Positions 5,930 through 14,037 of a DNA stretch of 14,909 nt are shown here, piece after piece. Location: the NCBI GenBank assembly GCA_023427125.1, contig JAEZBP010000890.1, positions 1-14,909 on the forward strand, given 5' to 3'. This DNA comes from Pseudomonadota bacterium (GTDB lineage: Bacteria > Myxococcota_A > Polyangia > Polyangiales > Sandaracinaceae). Each line of letters begins with the position of its first letter. Positions within the stretch are counted from its first letter, which is position 1. The notes beneath the pieces are model-generated. The model saw only the letters and a program-made list of their open reading frames with translations, did no database searches and was not told where the DNA came from. The translations under genes were made by a program, and so were the position numbers.

Positions 5930-7315
5930 ATGCGACGTGCAGCCATCGCTCCCCTCTCGATCGCGCTGCTCCTGATGCCGGCGCTCGCGCACGCGCAGGC
6001 GAGCTGCCCGCCCGATCACGTCGGCTGCGAGAGGAGCGACGTCGACTTCGAGCACTCGGACGCGCTCTTCGACAGCGTGATGCTCGACAGCGGATGGGTG
6101 CCCGCCGGCGCGCCGGTGCAGGTGCGCTTCGCGCTCTTCCTCGGCGGCTCGACCGAGGTCGACCTGGGAGGCACGGCCGTCACCTCGTGGCCCTCGGCGC
6201 TCGACGTGGCAGTGCCGGGCCGGCCGGGCACCGGCCGCTTCGCGATCGACTACGGCATCGAGATCGTCGCCCGCGTTCGCATCGACGTGACTATCGCCGG
6301 CGTGCACTATCGCGAGGAGGTGGACATCCCGATCCCGGGCGGGGTCCCGCGCGATCTTCGGGTCGCCGCGACGTCCACCTTCGATCCCTTCGTGCTGCCC
6401 CCCTCCGAGCCTCGCCCGATCCTCGCGTGGGACGACACCGAGCGGGTGCGGGTGCTCGAGGTCGACGTGACCGACGCCCTCATCCCCATCCCGGGCATCG
6501 GCGGCGGCTTCGCCTTCGAGGCGGTGGCCGAGCTCGAGGGGCGCTACCAGACCGACCGGATCGCGATCACCGACGCCCTCACCGCCATCACGGAGGAGAA
6601 CGCCTCGGTGATCGTCCGCGCCGATCCCGGCGCCGCCGAGCTCGGGGCGGCCAAGGACTACACCGTCCTCCCGCACGGCACGATCGCCTATGACGGAGTG
6701 ATCACCATCTTCCCGACGCTCTTCGTCGAGATCGTGGGGCGTCGCTTCGATCTCACGCTGGCCGAGGTGCCCCTCAACGTGGTCGACCTCACGGCGAGCA
6801 CCGACTTCGACGCGGCGCCCGTGCACGTGCCGCTGCCCGACATCCGCCTCGAGGAGACGACCGTCGCCTTCGGCGAGCTGATGGTCGGCGAGACGCTCGA
6901 GCGCATCGTGACCGTGCACAACGACGGCGAGTCGGAGCTGCGCGTCAGCGTATCGGATCCCTCCGCGCCCTTCGCTGCGTCCTCGCCCTCGCTGGCCATC
7001 CCGCCGCGCTCGTCCGAGCGGCTGGCGGTGCGCTTCGCGCCCTCGATGGGCGGCGACGAGTCGGCGCTGCTCATCCTCGACAGCAACGATCCCGACGAGC
7101 CTCGGGTCACGATCCGCCTCTCGGGCGGCGCCCTCGGCTTCGACATGCCCGACGCGGGCCTGGGCGACGCCGGGATCTACGATGACGCGGGCCCGGGGTT
7201 CACGACCGAGGGTGGCTGCGGCTGCCGCACGGCAGGGCACACGCCGTCTTCGCCCTGGCCGGGCATGCTGGTGGGCGTCGGGGCCCTCGCGGTGCTCCGC
7301 CGGCGCAGGCGCTGA
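5930..7315 (+). CDS. Secreted ASH-domain protein with MYXO-CTERM sorting tail
   Basis: This is a 461-residue exported protein. A signal peptide covers residues 1-23 (two Arg, hydrophobic core, -AHA- before the cut). Residues 24-300 are beta-rich and unrecognised. Residues 305-401 form an ASH/HYDIN-like Ig domain of the choice-of-anchor D type: -TVAFGELMVGET-, -VTVHNDGESELRV-, -VRFAPSMGG-, -SNDPDEPRVTIRLSG-. A Gly/Asp/Ala linker follows. The last 34 residues are a MYXO-CTERM tail: GGCGC (Cys 430 and 432), a hydrophobic stretch and five terminal Arg. In myxobacteria such tails direct processing by myxosortase-type proteases and display on the cell surface. ATG 5930 is chosen because it opens the signal peptide; it lacks a ribosome binding site. 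Only 4 bp separate its stop from the convergent aminotransferase gene. The biological role is unknown. Confidence 0.85.
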   Translation: MRRAAIAPLSIALLLMPALAHAQASCPPDHVGCERSDVDFEHSDALFDSVMLDSGWVPAGAPVQVRFALFLGGSTEVDLGGTAVTSWPSALDVAVPGRPGTGRFAIDYGIEIVARVRIDVTIAGVHYREEVDIPIPGGVPRDLRVAATSTFDPFVLPPSEPRPILAWDDTERVRVLEVDVTDALIPIPGIGGGFAFEAVAELEGRYQTDRIAITDALTAITEENASVIVRADPGAAELGAAKDYTVLPHGTIAYDGVITIFPTLFVEIVGRRFDLTLAEVPLNVVDLTASTDFDAAPVHVPLPDIRLEETTVAFGELMVGETLERIVTVHNDGESELRVSVSDPSAPFAASSPSLAIPPRSSERLAVRFAPSMGGDESALLILDSNDPDEPRVTIRLSGGALGFDMPDAGLGDAGIYDDAGPGFTTEGGCGCRTAGHTPSSPWPGMLVGVGALAVLRRRRR

Positions 7316-7319
7316 GCGG

Positions 7320-8525
7320 CTACTCGAGCTTGGCGACGGCCTCGCGGATGCGGCGGAGGCCCTCCTCGAGCTTCTCCATCGAGGTCGCGTAGCTCATCCG
7401 CAGATAGCCCGGCGCCTCGAACGCGCTGCCGGGGACGACCGCGCAGCGCGCGTCCTCGAGCAGCCATCGCGCGATGGCGAGGTCGTCGGTCAGGGTGACG
7501 CCGCCGGCCTTGCGACCGATCAGCGCCTGCACGTTCGGGAACGCGTAGAACGCGCCCTCGGGGGCGCGGCACCGGATGCCCTCGATCGCGTCGAGCCCCG
7601 CGATGAAGACCCCGCGGCGCTCCGCGAACGCCGCGCGCATCGCCTCGACCGGCCCCTTGTCGCCCGCGAGCGCCGCCGCGGCCGCGTGCTGGGCCACCGC
7701 GGTGGGGTTGGTCGTGGACTGGCCCTGGATCTTGTCCATCGCCTTCACCACCGGCGCTGGCGCGAGCGCCCAGCCGATGCGCCAGCCGGTCATCGAGAAC
7801 GTCTTCGAGACGCCATCGACGATGATGAGGCGGTGCTTGAGCTCGGGCGCGACCTCGAGCAGCGAGCGCTGGTCGAAGCCGTCGTAGACGAGCTCCCCGT
7901 AGATCTCGTCGACGATGATCCAGAAGTCGCCCTTCTGCTTGGCCACGTCCGCGAGCGCGCGGAGCTGCTCCCTCGTATACGCGGCGCCGGTCGGGTTCGA
8001 GGGCGAGCAGAGGATCAGCGCCTTGGTGCGCTCGGTGATCGCCTCGGCCAGCGCCTCGGGGCGCAGCCGGAAGCCATCGGCCTCGGAGGTCTCGAGGATC
8101 TTCGGGGTCGCGCCGAAGAGGCGCACCTGATCGGGGTAGCTCACCCAGCAGGGCGCCGGCACCAGCACCTCGTCGCCGGGCTCGTAGAGCACCATCGCGA
8201 GGTTGAAGAGGGTGTGCTTGGCGCCGACCGAGACGATGATCTCGCTCGTCTCGTGGGCGATCCCGCCGCGGCGGCGCCTGCTCTCGGCCTGGATGGCGCG
8301 GAGCAGGGGCTCGATCCCGCGCACCCGCGTGTAGTGCGAGGAGCCCCGATCGATCGCGGCCTTGGCCGCCTCTCGGACGTGCTCGGGCGTCTCGAAGTCG
8401 GGCTCTCCGACGCCGAACGAGATCACGTCCACGCCCTCGGCCGACAGCTCGGCGGCGCGCTGGCTGACGGCGAGAGTGGCCGAGGGTTGGATCGACTGGA
8501 CCCGGCTCGCGAACGCGGTGCTCAT
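7320..8525 (-). CDS. aspC: Aspartate aminotransferase (class I, subgroup Ib-like)
   Basis: A 401-residue PLP enzyme, closely resembling the Thermus-type aspartate aminotransferase over its whole length; cytoplasmic. It interconverts aspartate and oxaloacetate with glutamate/2-oxoglutarate, and some relatives also use prephenate. Visible features are -GEPDFETPEHV- near the N-terminus, K103 in -SVGAKHTLFNL- (the position of the Ib-type side-chain carboxylate lysine), N177 in -SPSNPTG-, D206 and Y209 in -VDEIYG-, the PLP lysine K241 in -SKTFSMTGWRIGW-, and the C-terminal Arg of -YLRMSYATS-. ATG 8525 has AGGAG 7 nt upstream. It begins 31 bp after the universal stress protein gene on the same strand and may be co-transcribed with it. 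Exact substrate choice (Asp, prephenate or both) is not settled by sequence reading. Confidence 0.93.
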   Translation of the reverse strand: MSTAFASRVQSIQPSATLAVSQRAAELSAEGVDVISFGVGEPDFETPEHVREAAKAAIDRGSSHYTRVRGIEPLLRAIQAESRRRRGGIAHETSEIIVSVGAKHTLFNLAMVLYEPGDEVLVPAPCWVSYPDQVRLFGATPKILETSEADGFRLRPEALAEAITERTKALILCSPSNPTGAAYTREQLRALADVAKQKGDFWIIVDEIYGELVYDGFDQRSLLEVAPELKHRLIIVDGVSKTFSMTGWRIGWALAPAPVVKAMDKIQGQSTTNPTAVAQHAAAAALAGDKGPVEAMRAAFAERRGVFIAGLDAIEGIRCRAPEGAFYAFPNVQALIGRKAGGVTLTDDLAIARWLLEDARCAVVPGSAFEAPGYLRMSYATSMEKLEEGLRRIREAVAKLE

Positions 8526-8556
8526 CTACGGACTCCTCTGCTACCCGAGCGAGAGA

Positions 8557-8979
8557 TCAAGCGCCGGCGCTCGGCTTCACCACGATCACCGAACACGGAG
8601 CGGCGCGCACGACGGACTCGGCCACGCTCCCGAGCAAGAGGCGATCGAAGCCTGTCCGGCTGTTGGTCCCCATCACGATCGTGTCGACTCGATGGACGCT
8701 GGCGGCGCGCAGGATCTCGTCGGCGGGCTTGCCGCGAGAGACGGCGTAGAGCACCTCGATTCCGTCGGGCAGCGGCATCTCCTGGGAGAGCCCCTCGACG
8801 AACTTGCGCAGCTCCCGCGTCGCCTGCTCGAGCTCGTCGAGCTCGTTCTTGGGGTCGCCCCGCTCCGCGACGTGCTGGAAGATCACCGCGGCCGCGCCGA
8901 GCCCCTCGGCGTGCGCCAGCACCCAGCGACAAGGCAAGCTCGAGCACTCATCGAAGTCGAGCGCGACAAGGATACGCAC
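8557..8979 (-). CDS. Universal stress protein family protein
   Basis: A 140-residue single-domain UspA-like protein (Rossmann-like nucleotide-binding fold, cytoplasmic). The N-terminus -RILVALDFDECS- is the first strand and loop. The C-terminal half has -VDTIVMGTNSRTGFDRLLL- followed by -GSVAESVVRAAPCSVIVV-. The ATP-binding signature of the family is G-x2-G-x9-G-S/T; here it reads G-TN-S-x9-G-S, so the second Gly is Ser and ATP binding may be altered. GTG 8979 is chosen because family members start directly with the first strand; an in-frame upstream start at 9021 would add 14 residues without family likeness. It lies 31 bp upstream of the aminotransferase gene. Its stress role is family knowledge, not seen here. 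Confidence 0.9.
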   Translation of the reverse strand: MRILVALDFDECSSLPCRWVLAHAEGLGAAAVIFQHVAERGDPKNELDELEQATRELRKFVEGLSQEMPLPDGIEVLYAVSRGKPADEILRAASVHRVDTIVMGTNSRTGFDRLLLGSVAESVVRAAPCSVIVVKPSAGA

Positions 8980-9073
8980 GCCCCGGATGTAGCAGAGCCG
9001 AGCCGCCCGCGACAGGACCAAGGAGCCCGCGATCGCACGCGTTCTCCCGGGTCCCGCGCGGCACGCCCTCGCG

Positions 9074-10834
9074 TCAGAGCAGGATCACGCCTCCGTCCGG
9101 AGGAACCACGATGTAGACCATCCGCTCGTCGAGGCGGGCGACGCCGTTGCCCATCACGACGATACGAGCGCGGAACACCTGCGCGAACTCGGCCGGCATC
9201 CGGACGTCGTTCCAGAAGTCGATGTCGAACTCGACCTGGGTGCCCGGGATGACCTGGTAGAACGTGGTCGCGTCCTTGCTCGCGTAGGTGACGCCGGGCA
9301 TCGGGCCGCTGGCGGCGCCGTTGTAGCCCTCCCGAGGGGTGATGCTCTTGATGAAGAGTCGGGCGTCGAACTCGTCCGGGTTCCCCGGCACGTTCTCGGT
9401 CGTCGTGCTGACGTCCTGCGGGGTCCCGCCGACGAGATCGCGCACTGCGTTGACGACCGCCGCGTCGAGGCCGGTGCCGTCGTAACCGATGTCGAAGACC
9501 AGCGGCGTTCCGTCGGCCCGGACCGCGCCGGTGTCGCGCGCGATCGCCTCGTAGTCGGAGCGCAGCGTGCTCCCGGCTCCACCGGAGTAGACCCCCATGA
9601 CGCGCGCGCCGATGCCGTTCAGCGCGGTCACGGTCTCGGCGTAGCTCGGGGAGGCGAAGCTGTAGCTCGCAGCGCCGCCCGGGCCGTTGTGGAACGAGTA
9701 GTCGCCGAAGAGCAGGATGATCGGCAGCGAGCCCGGACGGAAGCAGGGATAGCCGCGGCGCGTGCCGACCTCGTCCGGGATGGACGGGCAGACCTGATCG
9801 GGGATGGGTCCGCCGGTCGACGACTCGTTCGGCCAGCTCAGCCCGCGGCCGGTGGCGGTCGACCAGAGGGCAGGGACGTAAGACTCTTCCCCGTCGTAGC
9901 CGCCGTGGCACGGCAGCCCCTCGACCGCCTCGAGGATGTCCGGCCGCCCGTTCGGTGCCCCGGTGATCTCACCGATGTCACGGACGGCGGCGTTGTACGG
10001 ACAGCTCGTCGGTCCGGCTGCGATCGACCAGCCTCCGATGTCCTGCTCGGGGGGGGCGATCTCACGCAGGAGGTAGAACGGGAGGTCGTTGCCTGCGCCG
10101 TAGCTACCGTAGGGGTAGTCGTCCAAGCCGCCCGCACCGAATTGGACGTTCGCGATCTCGGCCTGGATGCCGGGGATCACCACGCTGAGCAGCCCGTTGA
10201 TGAGGTTCGTCCGCTCGCCGCCCATCGACCCCGTCATGTCGACGAGGAAGAAGACGTCCGCCTGGTTGATCGCGGTCCCGAAGCGGAGGCTCCGCGGGAC
10301 GCGATCGCCGTTGTAGGGGAGCACGACGAAGAAGTCCGTGGCGGGGATCGTGCTGGTCGGATCGTTCGGATCGGTGCCCGCGGCCTGCTCGGCCAGATCG
10401 CTCAGCCCGTCCCCGTCACTGTCGGTGTTCGTCGGGTCGGTACCCGCAGCGACCTCGTCGCGATCCGGGACGCCATCGTTGTCGCTGTCGGTGTCCGCGA
10501 AGTCGGGGATGCCGTCGAAGTCGCTGTCGGCCGGCGCGCAGGGGTTGCCGCTGGGCCCCGCCTCCACCGAGTCCGGGATGCCGTCGCCGTCCGAGTCGTC
10601 GTCGAGGTAGTTCGGGACGCCGTCTCCGTCGGCGTCGCCCGTCCCCTCGCGCTGATCCGCGATGCCGTCACCATCGGAGTCGGTGCTGTCGGTGCAGCCG
10701 CTGATCGGCGCCCCGTCCGCCGCCCGGGTGCCTCCGTCGTCCCGCCGCCCGAGGCGGGTCGCGTCACAGCCTGCGAGCGCGACGAGCGTCGCGACCCAGA
10801 CAGCCAAGGGGGCGGAGTATTGCGTGAGCTTCAT
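9074..10834 (-). CDS. Lipoprotein with thrombospondin type 3 repeats and VWA domain (shorter copy)
   Basis: A 586-residue predicted lipoprotein: signal peptide ending in lipobox -LAGC23-. Residues 52-146 hold six TSP3-type calcium-binding units (DSDGDGIAD, DADGDGVPN, DSDGDGIPD and so on). After a -FFVVLPYNGD- strand comes a VWA domain whose MIDAS begins D199-M-T201-G-S203-M, later -PIILLFGDYSFHNG- and -ARVMGVYSGG-. The last part, about 490-586, is a beta-rich domain (-FYQVIPGTQVEFDIDFWND-) that I cannot name. ATG 10834 has GGAGG 5 nt upstream. It lies 119 bp downstream of a paralogue on the same strand, with no hairpin seen between, so both may be one transcript. Probably attached to the envelope or surface, binding a partner protein through metal; the ligand is unknown. 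Confidence 0.88.
   Translation of the reverse strand: MKLTQYSAPLAVWVATLVALAGCDATRLGRRDDGGTRAADGAPISGCTDSTDSDGDGIADQREGTGDADGDGVPNYLDDDSDGDGIPDSVEAGPSGNPCAPADSDFDGIPDFADTDSDNDGVPDRDEVAAGTDPTNTDSDGDGLSDLAEQAAGTDPNDPTSTIPATDFFVVLPYNGDRVPRSLRFGTAINQADVFFLVDMTGSMGGERTNLINGLLSVVIPGIQAEIANVQFGAGGLDDYPYGSYGAGNDLPFYLLREIAPPEQDIGGWSIAAGPTSCPYNAAVRDIGEITGAPNGRPDILEAVEGLPCHGGYDGEESYVPALWSTATGRGLSWPNESSTGGPIPDQVCPSIPDEVGTRRGYPCFRPGSLPIILLFGDYSFHNGPGGAASYSFASPSYAETVTALNGIGARVMGVYSGGAGSTLRSDYEAIARDTGAVRADGTPLVFDIGYDGTGLDAAVVNAVRDLVGGTPQDVSTTTENVPGNPDEFDARLFIKSITPREGYNGAASGPMPGVTYASKDATTFYQVIPGTQVEFDIDFWNDVRMPAEFAQVFRARIVVMGNGVARLDERMVYIVVPPDGGVILL
10397..10681 (-). repeat. TSP3 repeat block of the shorter VWA lipoprotein
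   Basis: Six D-x-D-x-DG-x-x-D units, read on the minus strand. Such repeats bind calcium and form an extended stalk between the lipid anchor and the VWA domain. Confidence 0.8.
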
Positions 10835-10953
10835 GGGGACCTCCGGACCGGACGAGCTCGTGGCCGTCGCTGCGTTCGCGCTTCTCGGATTCGGTGACGA
10901 TGAGAGAGATCGAGGACGAGGGCGGCGGAGCGGGCCGGAGAGGGCTGGCCAGC

Positions 10954-13131
10954 TCAGCCGAAGGGACCGTTCGGATCCGCGGGGACGACGATGATCGCCT
11001 GCCGCGTGTCGAGGATGGCGGTGCCGGTGCGCACGTCGATGAAGGCGATGAACACCTGCGCCGTCGTGCCGCCCCGCAGGAAGTCGTTCTGGAAGGTGAT
11101 GCGGAACGTGACCATCGTGCCCGGGATCACGCCGAAGAACGTCGACTCGTCGACGGCGGCGACGGCGTCGGCGTGGCTGAGGCCGTCGGGCGGATCCCAA
11201 CAGGTCGCGGCCGGCGGGGTGGCGCGGCACGCGGGCTGGCGCCGCTTGATGAACTGCGTGGCGTCCACGCCGGGAGGTGGATCGGTCGCGTCATCGCGCA
11301 GGCCGGTGTCCAGATCGAGGGGGACGCGCGTCGCGACCGTCTCGATCGCGCCGACCACCGTGTCGGTGAAGACCGCGTCGCTCGCGCCGCCCGAGGGCAG
11401 ATCGTAGACGAGCGCGTTGCCGTCGAGGTCGACCGAGCCGGTCTCCTCCGCGGTGCGCCGGAGGAAATAGCAGGGCGAGGAGCCCGACGGACCGATGACG
11501 GACGAGCAGCTTCCGCCGAAGCTGTCCGCGCTGACGCCGATGAACTTCGCGCCGCGCCGGTTCACCTCGGCGATGGTGTCGGTCCAGATGGCCGGCGGCG
11601 GGGTGATGCCGGTGTAGTCGTCGCAGCTCGGGCTCTCGCCGGGCGGACCGTTGTGGGAGCAGATGTCCGTGAAGAGCACGATGATCGGGAGCGCCGCGTC
11701 GCGGAAGCAGGGCGCGCCCCAGCCGCCATCGAGACAGTCGCCGACGTAGCGGCGCATCGTGTACGAGCCGTTCCAGGTGCCGCCCTCGCCCGTGATGATC
11801 TGGTAGATCGCCTCGGTCTGTGACTCCGGGCCATCGGCGCCGCCGTGGAGGTCGATGGCGTTGAACGCGGCTTGCACGTCGGCGGCGCGCTCGGGCGGGG
11901 TCATCCGGATGGCCAGGATGAAGGGCTCGTCCGGGCTGCTGCCGTAGCCGAAGAACGGGTAGTCGTCGTGCTGTCCGCCGCCGAACCAGGCGTCGGGGAT
12001 CGTCTCCCGGATGCGGTCGATGAGGCCGGTGCCGGGGGTCGTGACCGTCGCCTGGACCCGGGTGACGGTGCCGCCCATCGAGCCGGTCGTGTCCGTGATG
12101 AAGAAGACGTCGGCCACGCGGATGCTGGTGCCGAACGTGAGGTCGCGCTCGACCGGCGGCCCGCGAAACGGGAGCACGACGTAGAAGTGCTCATCCGGGA
12201 TGACGCAGCCGGCCGAGGTCGCGCAGCCGCAGTCCTGGCCGGTGGTTCCGTCGGGGCAGTTGTATCGCTCGTAAGCGCCCTCCGCGAGATCGCCTAGGCC
12301 GTCGCCGTCGCTGTCGATGTTGCACGGGTCGGTGCCGATCGCGATCTCCTCGCCGTCCGAGAGGCCGTCGTTGTCGCTGTCGATGTCGGCGAAGTCCGCG
12401 CGGCCATCGGGGCCGAGCTCGCCGGTGGCCGGATCGATCTCGTTCGGGCAGACCGCCGGCGGAGTCTCGACGTCCCCGTCGCCCGCCTCCCGCGAGTCCT
12501 GCAGGCCGTCGCCGTCCGAGTCGAGATCGCGGAAGTTGGGGATGCCGTCGTTGTCGAAGTCGACGAGGCCCTCGTGGATGTCGCCGATCGTGTCGCCGTC
12601 CGAGTCGAGGTCCCAGACATCCGGGGTGCCGTCGCCGTCGGTGTCGGCCGGGGTCGGACCGTCGCCCCACTCGACGTTGTTCGGGATGCCGTCGCCATCG
12701 ACGTCGGTGTCGCGGTGGTCGGGGATGCCGTCGCCGTCCGCGTCGCCGGTCTGCTCGGCGTCGTCCACCCCGTCGCCGTTCGCGTCGCGATCGAGGAAGT
12801 CCGGGACGCCGTCGCGGTCGGTGTCGACGGGGGGCGTATCGCAGTTGGCGTCGCCGGCCTCGTCGACGTCGGGGAAGCCGTCGCCGTCCGAGTCGGTGTC
12901 GCGGTAGTTGGGAGTGCCGTCGCCGTCGGCGTCGTCCTCGCCCTCGTGATCCCGCGAGATGTAGTCCGAGTCCGGATCGTCGATCGGACCGCAGCGCACG
13001 ATGGGCGGCCCGCCGTCGATGCGGATCGTACCTCCGTCGGTGCCACCCTGACCGCTGTCGCAGCCGCCGAGCGGGGCTCCGGTCAGCACGAGCAAGAGCG
13101 CAGGCAGCGTGAGCGAGCGTGCCAAAGCCAT
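10954..13131 (-). CDS. Lipoprotein with thrombospondin type 3 repeats and VWA domain (longer copy)
   Basis: A 725-residue predicted lipoprotein with Cys24 in -PLGGC-. Twelve TSP3-type units fill about residues 67-283, twice the number in the neighbouring paralogue. A short Cys-containing stretch (-NCPDGTTGQDCGCATSAGC-) leads to -FYVVLPFRG-, and then a VWA domain with MIDAS D347-T-T349-G-S351-M, -PIIVLFTDICSHNGP- and -AKFIGVSADS-. The C-terminal about 110 residues (-FFGVIPGTMVTFRITFQND-, ending -IIVVPADP-) match the same unnamed domain in the paralogue. ATG 13131 opens the signal peptide and has GGAG 4 nt upstream. It is the first gene of the minus-strand pair and diverges from pal. VWA domains on lipoproteins usually mediate metal-dependent adhesion or complex assembly; the particular partner is not known. 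Confidence 0.88.
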   Translation of the reverse strand: MALARSLTLPALLLVLTGAPLGGCDSGQGGTDGGTIRIDGGPPIVRCGPIDDPDSDYISRDHEGEDDADGDGTPNYRDTDSDGDGFPDVDEAGDANCDTPPVDTDRDGVPDFLDRDANGDGVDDAEQTGDADGDGIPDHRDTDVDGDGIPNNVEWGDGPTPADTDGDGTPDVWDLDSDGDTIGDIHEGLVDFDNDGIPNFRDLDSDGDGLQDSREAGDGDVETPPAVCPNEIDPATGELGPDGRADFADIDSDNDGLSDGEEIAIGTDPCNIDSDGDGLGDLAEGAYERYNCPDGTTGQDCGCATSAGCVIPDEHFYVVLPFRGPPVERDLTFGTSIRVADVFFITDTTGSMGGTVTRVQATVTTPGTGLIDRIRETIPDAWFGGGQHDDYPFFGYGSSPDEPFILAIRMTPPERAADVQAAFNAIDLHGGADGPESQTEAIYQIITGEGGTWNGSYTMRRYVGDCLDGGWGAPCFRDAALPIIVLFTDICSHNGPPGESPSCDDYTGITPPPAIWTDTIAEVNRRGAKFIGVSADSFGGSCSSVIGPSGSSPCYFLRRTAEETGSVDLDGNALVYDLPSGGASDAVFTDTVVGAIETVATRVPLDLDTGLRDDATDPPPGVDATQFIKRRQPACRATPPAATCWDPPDGLSHADAVAAVDESTFFGVIPGTMVTFRITFQNDFLRGGTTAQVFIAFIDVRTGTAILDTRQAIIVVPADPNGPFG
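12283..12933 (-). repeat. TSP3 repeat block of the longer VWA lipoprotein
   Basis: Twelve D-x-D-x-DG units (such as DSDGDGFPD, DTDRDGVPD, DVDGDGIPN, DSDNDGLSD). At DNA level this gives a long run of GTCGCCGTC-like motifs on the plus strand. It is coding and calcium-binding in character, and prone to length change by recombination. Confidence 0.82.
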
Positions 13132-13256
13132 GAGACTCCGTGAGCGGCTCGCCAAGACGGGCCTATCCGCAGGGACGAGCGGCTCGGCCAGGGTGCCGCA
13201 GCAAAATCGGCCGTGCAAGGGTCCCCGGGATCGGAGGCCGGGGCGGCCGCCCATGT

Positions 13257-13285
13257 TTGACATCGCGGGCCGGAGCGGGTAGCAG
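13257..13285 (+). promoter_or_regulatory. Candidate sigma70-type promoter of pal
   Basis: A perfect TTGACA (13257-13262), a 17-nt spacer, then TAGCAG (13280-13285), which keeps TA and one further A of the -10 consensus. Transcription would begin near 13292, about 92 nt before ATG 13384. Confidence 0.5.
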
Positions 13286-13325
13286 AGCTTGCGTTCGGCG
13301 GTCGGCGCCGCTGGATTCGTGAGCC

Positions 13326-13355
13326 GGCAAGAGCGATCGCGCTACCGCTCCTGCC
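13326..13355 (+). promoter_or_regulatory. Hairpin in the pal leader
   Basis: GGCAAGAGCG (13326-13335) pairs with CGCTCCTGCC (13346-13355) with one A-C mismatch and a 10-nt loop. If the promoter at 13257 is right, this hairpin lies in the 5' leader, 28 nt before the start codon. It could affect mRNA stability or translation; no known riboswitch is recognised. Confidence 0.3.
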
Positions 13356-13383
13356 ACACCGATCCAACCGGAGACGGAAGAGC

Positions 13384-14028
13384 ATGAAGCGAACGATCAC
13401 GTCGGCCTTGTCGCTCGGCGCGGCCTTGAGCCTGATGGTGGGCTGCGGCCCGCAATATCCAAACTGCAACGACGACAGCAACTGCCACCAGGGCGAGTTC
13501 TGCGTGAACGGGACGTGCCAGCAGTGCCGGCCCGGCGGGAACGACTGCCCGGCGGGGCAGCAGTGCAACGACGGCCGCTGCGATCCGGTCGAGGGCTACT
13601 GCAGCTCGAGCGGGGACTGCCCCGACGGCCAGGAGTGCCAGAACAACCGCTGCGTCACCAGCACCTCGTCGTCGACGAACCTCGAGGGGCCGAGCGCAGG
13701 CGCGTGCACCCTCTCTCCGGTCTACTTCGCGTACGACTCGAGCGAGCTCGATCGGCAGGCGCGCACCACGATGGAGAGCAACGCGCAGTGCATCCAGCAG
13801 CGCGACATCGCGAGCGTGCGCCTGACCGGGCACTGCGATCCGCGCGGCACCGAGGAGTACAACCTCGCGCTCGGCGAGCGGCGCGCCCAGCAGGTGAAGA
13901 GCTACCTCCAGAACCTCGGCGTGGACGCGAGCCGCGTGACGACCGCGTCGATGGGCGAGGAGATGGCGAGCGGCGAGGACGAGTCGGCCTGGTCGCGCGA
14001 TCGCCGCGTCGAGTTTTCCGAGCGTTGA
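13384..14028 (+). CDS. pal: Peptidoglycan-associated lipoprotein Pal with cysteine-rich spacer
   Basis: A 214-residue outer-membrane lipoprotein that ties the membrane to peptidoglycan as part of the Tol-Pal system. The signal peptide ends at -MVGC21-. Residues 28-90 are three tandem Cys-rich units of the form C-x5/6-C-x5-C-x4-C (C28/34/40/45, C48/55/61/66, C73/79/85/90), typical of myxobacterial surface proteins and absent from standard Pal. The OmpA-like domain covers about 108-214: -VYFAYDSSELD-, then -LTGHCDPRGTEEYNLALGE- and -RRAQQVKSYL-. D151 and R166 match the diaminopimelate-binding Asp and Arg, 15 residues apart. C108 and C135 could pair. ATG 13384 follows GGAGACGGAAG. ybgF follows after 9 nt, so the two form an operon. 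Assignment as Pal rather than another OmpA-family lipoprotein rests on the -DPRGTEEYN- motif and this neighbour. Confidence 0.88.
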   Translation: MKRTITSALSLGAALSLMVGCGPQYPNCNDDSNCHQGEFCVNGTCQQCRPGGNDCPAGQQCNDGRCDPVEGYCSSSGDCPDGQECQNNRCVTSTSSSTNLEGPSAGACTLSPVYFAYDSSELDRQARTTMESNAQCIQQRDIASVRLTGHCDPRGTEEYNLALGERRAQQVKSYLQNLGVDASRVTTASMGEEMASGEDESAWSRDRRVEFSER

Positions 14029-14034
14029 GGTGAG
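14027..14034 (+). promoter_or_regulatory. Strong ribosome binding site supporting a TTG start
   Basis: GAGGTGAG overlaps the pal stop codon and ends 3 nt before TTG 14038. No ATG or GTG nearby gives a signal peptide, so the site decides for TTG. Confidence 0.7.
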
Positions 14035-14037
14035 ACC

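Noticed and set aside
5901..5975. Short upstream frame beginning at ATG 5901 that overlaps the MYXO-CTERM gene start
   Set aside because: No ribosome binding site and no peptide character; coupling to the main gene would be speculation.
9689..11823. Long plus-strand frames opposite the VWA genes
   Set aside because: Val/Arg/Asp-rich shadows of the Asp/Gly-rich TSP3 and VWA coding strands; no start signals or domains.
12283..12933. Repetitive GTCGCCGTC tract as a CRISPR or satellite
   Set aside because: The period is irregular and keeps the reading frame of TSP3 units; there are no constant repeats with unique spacers.
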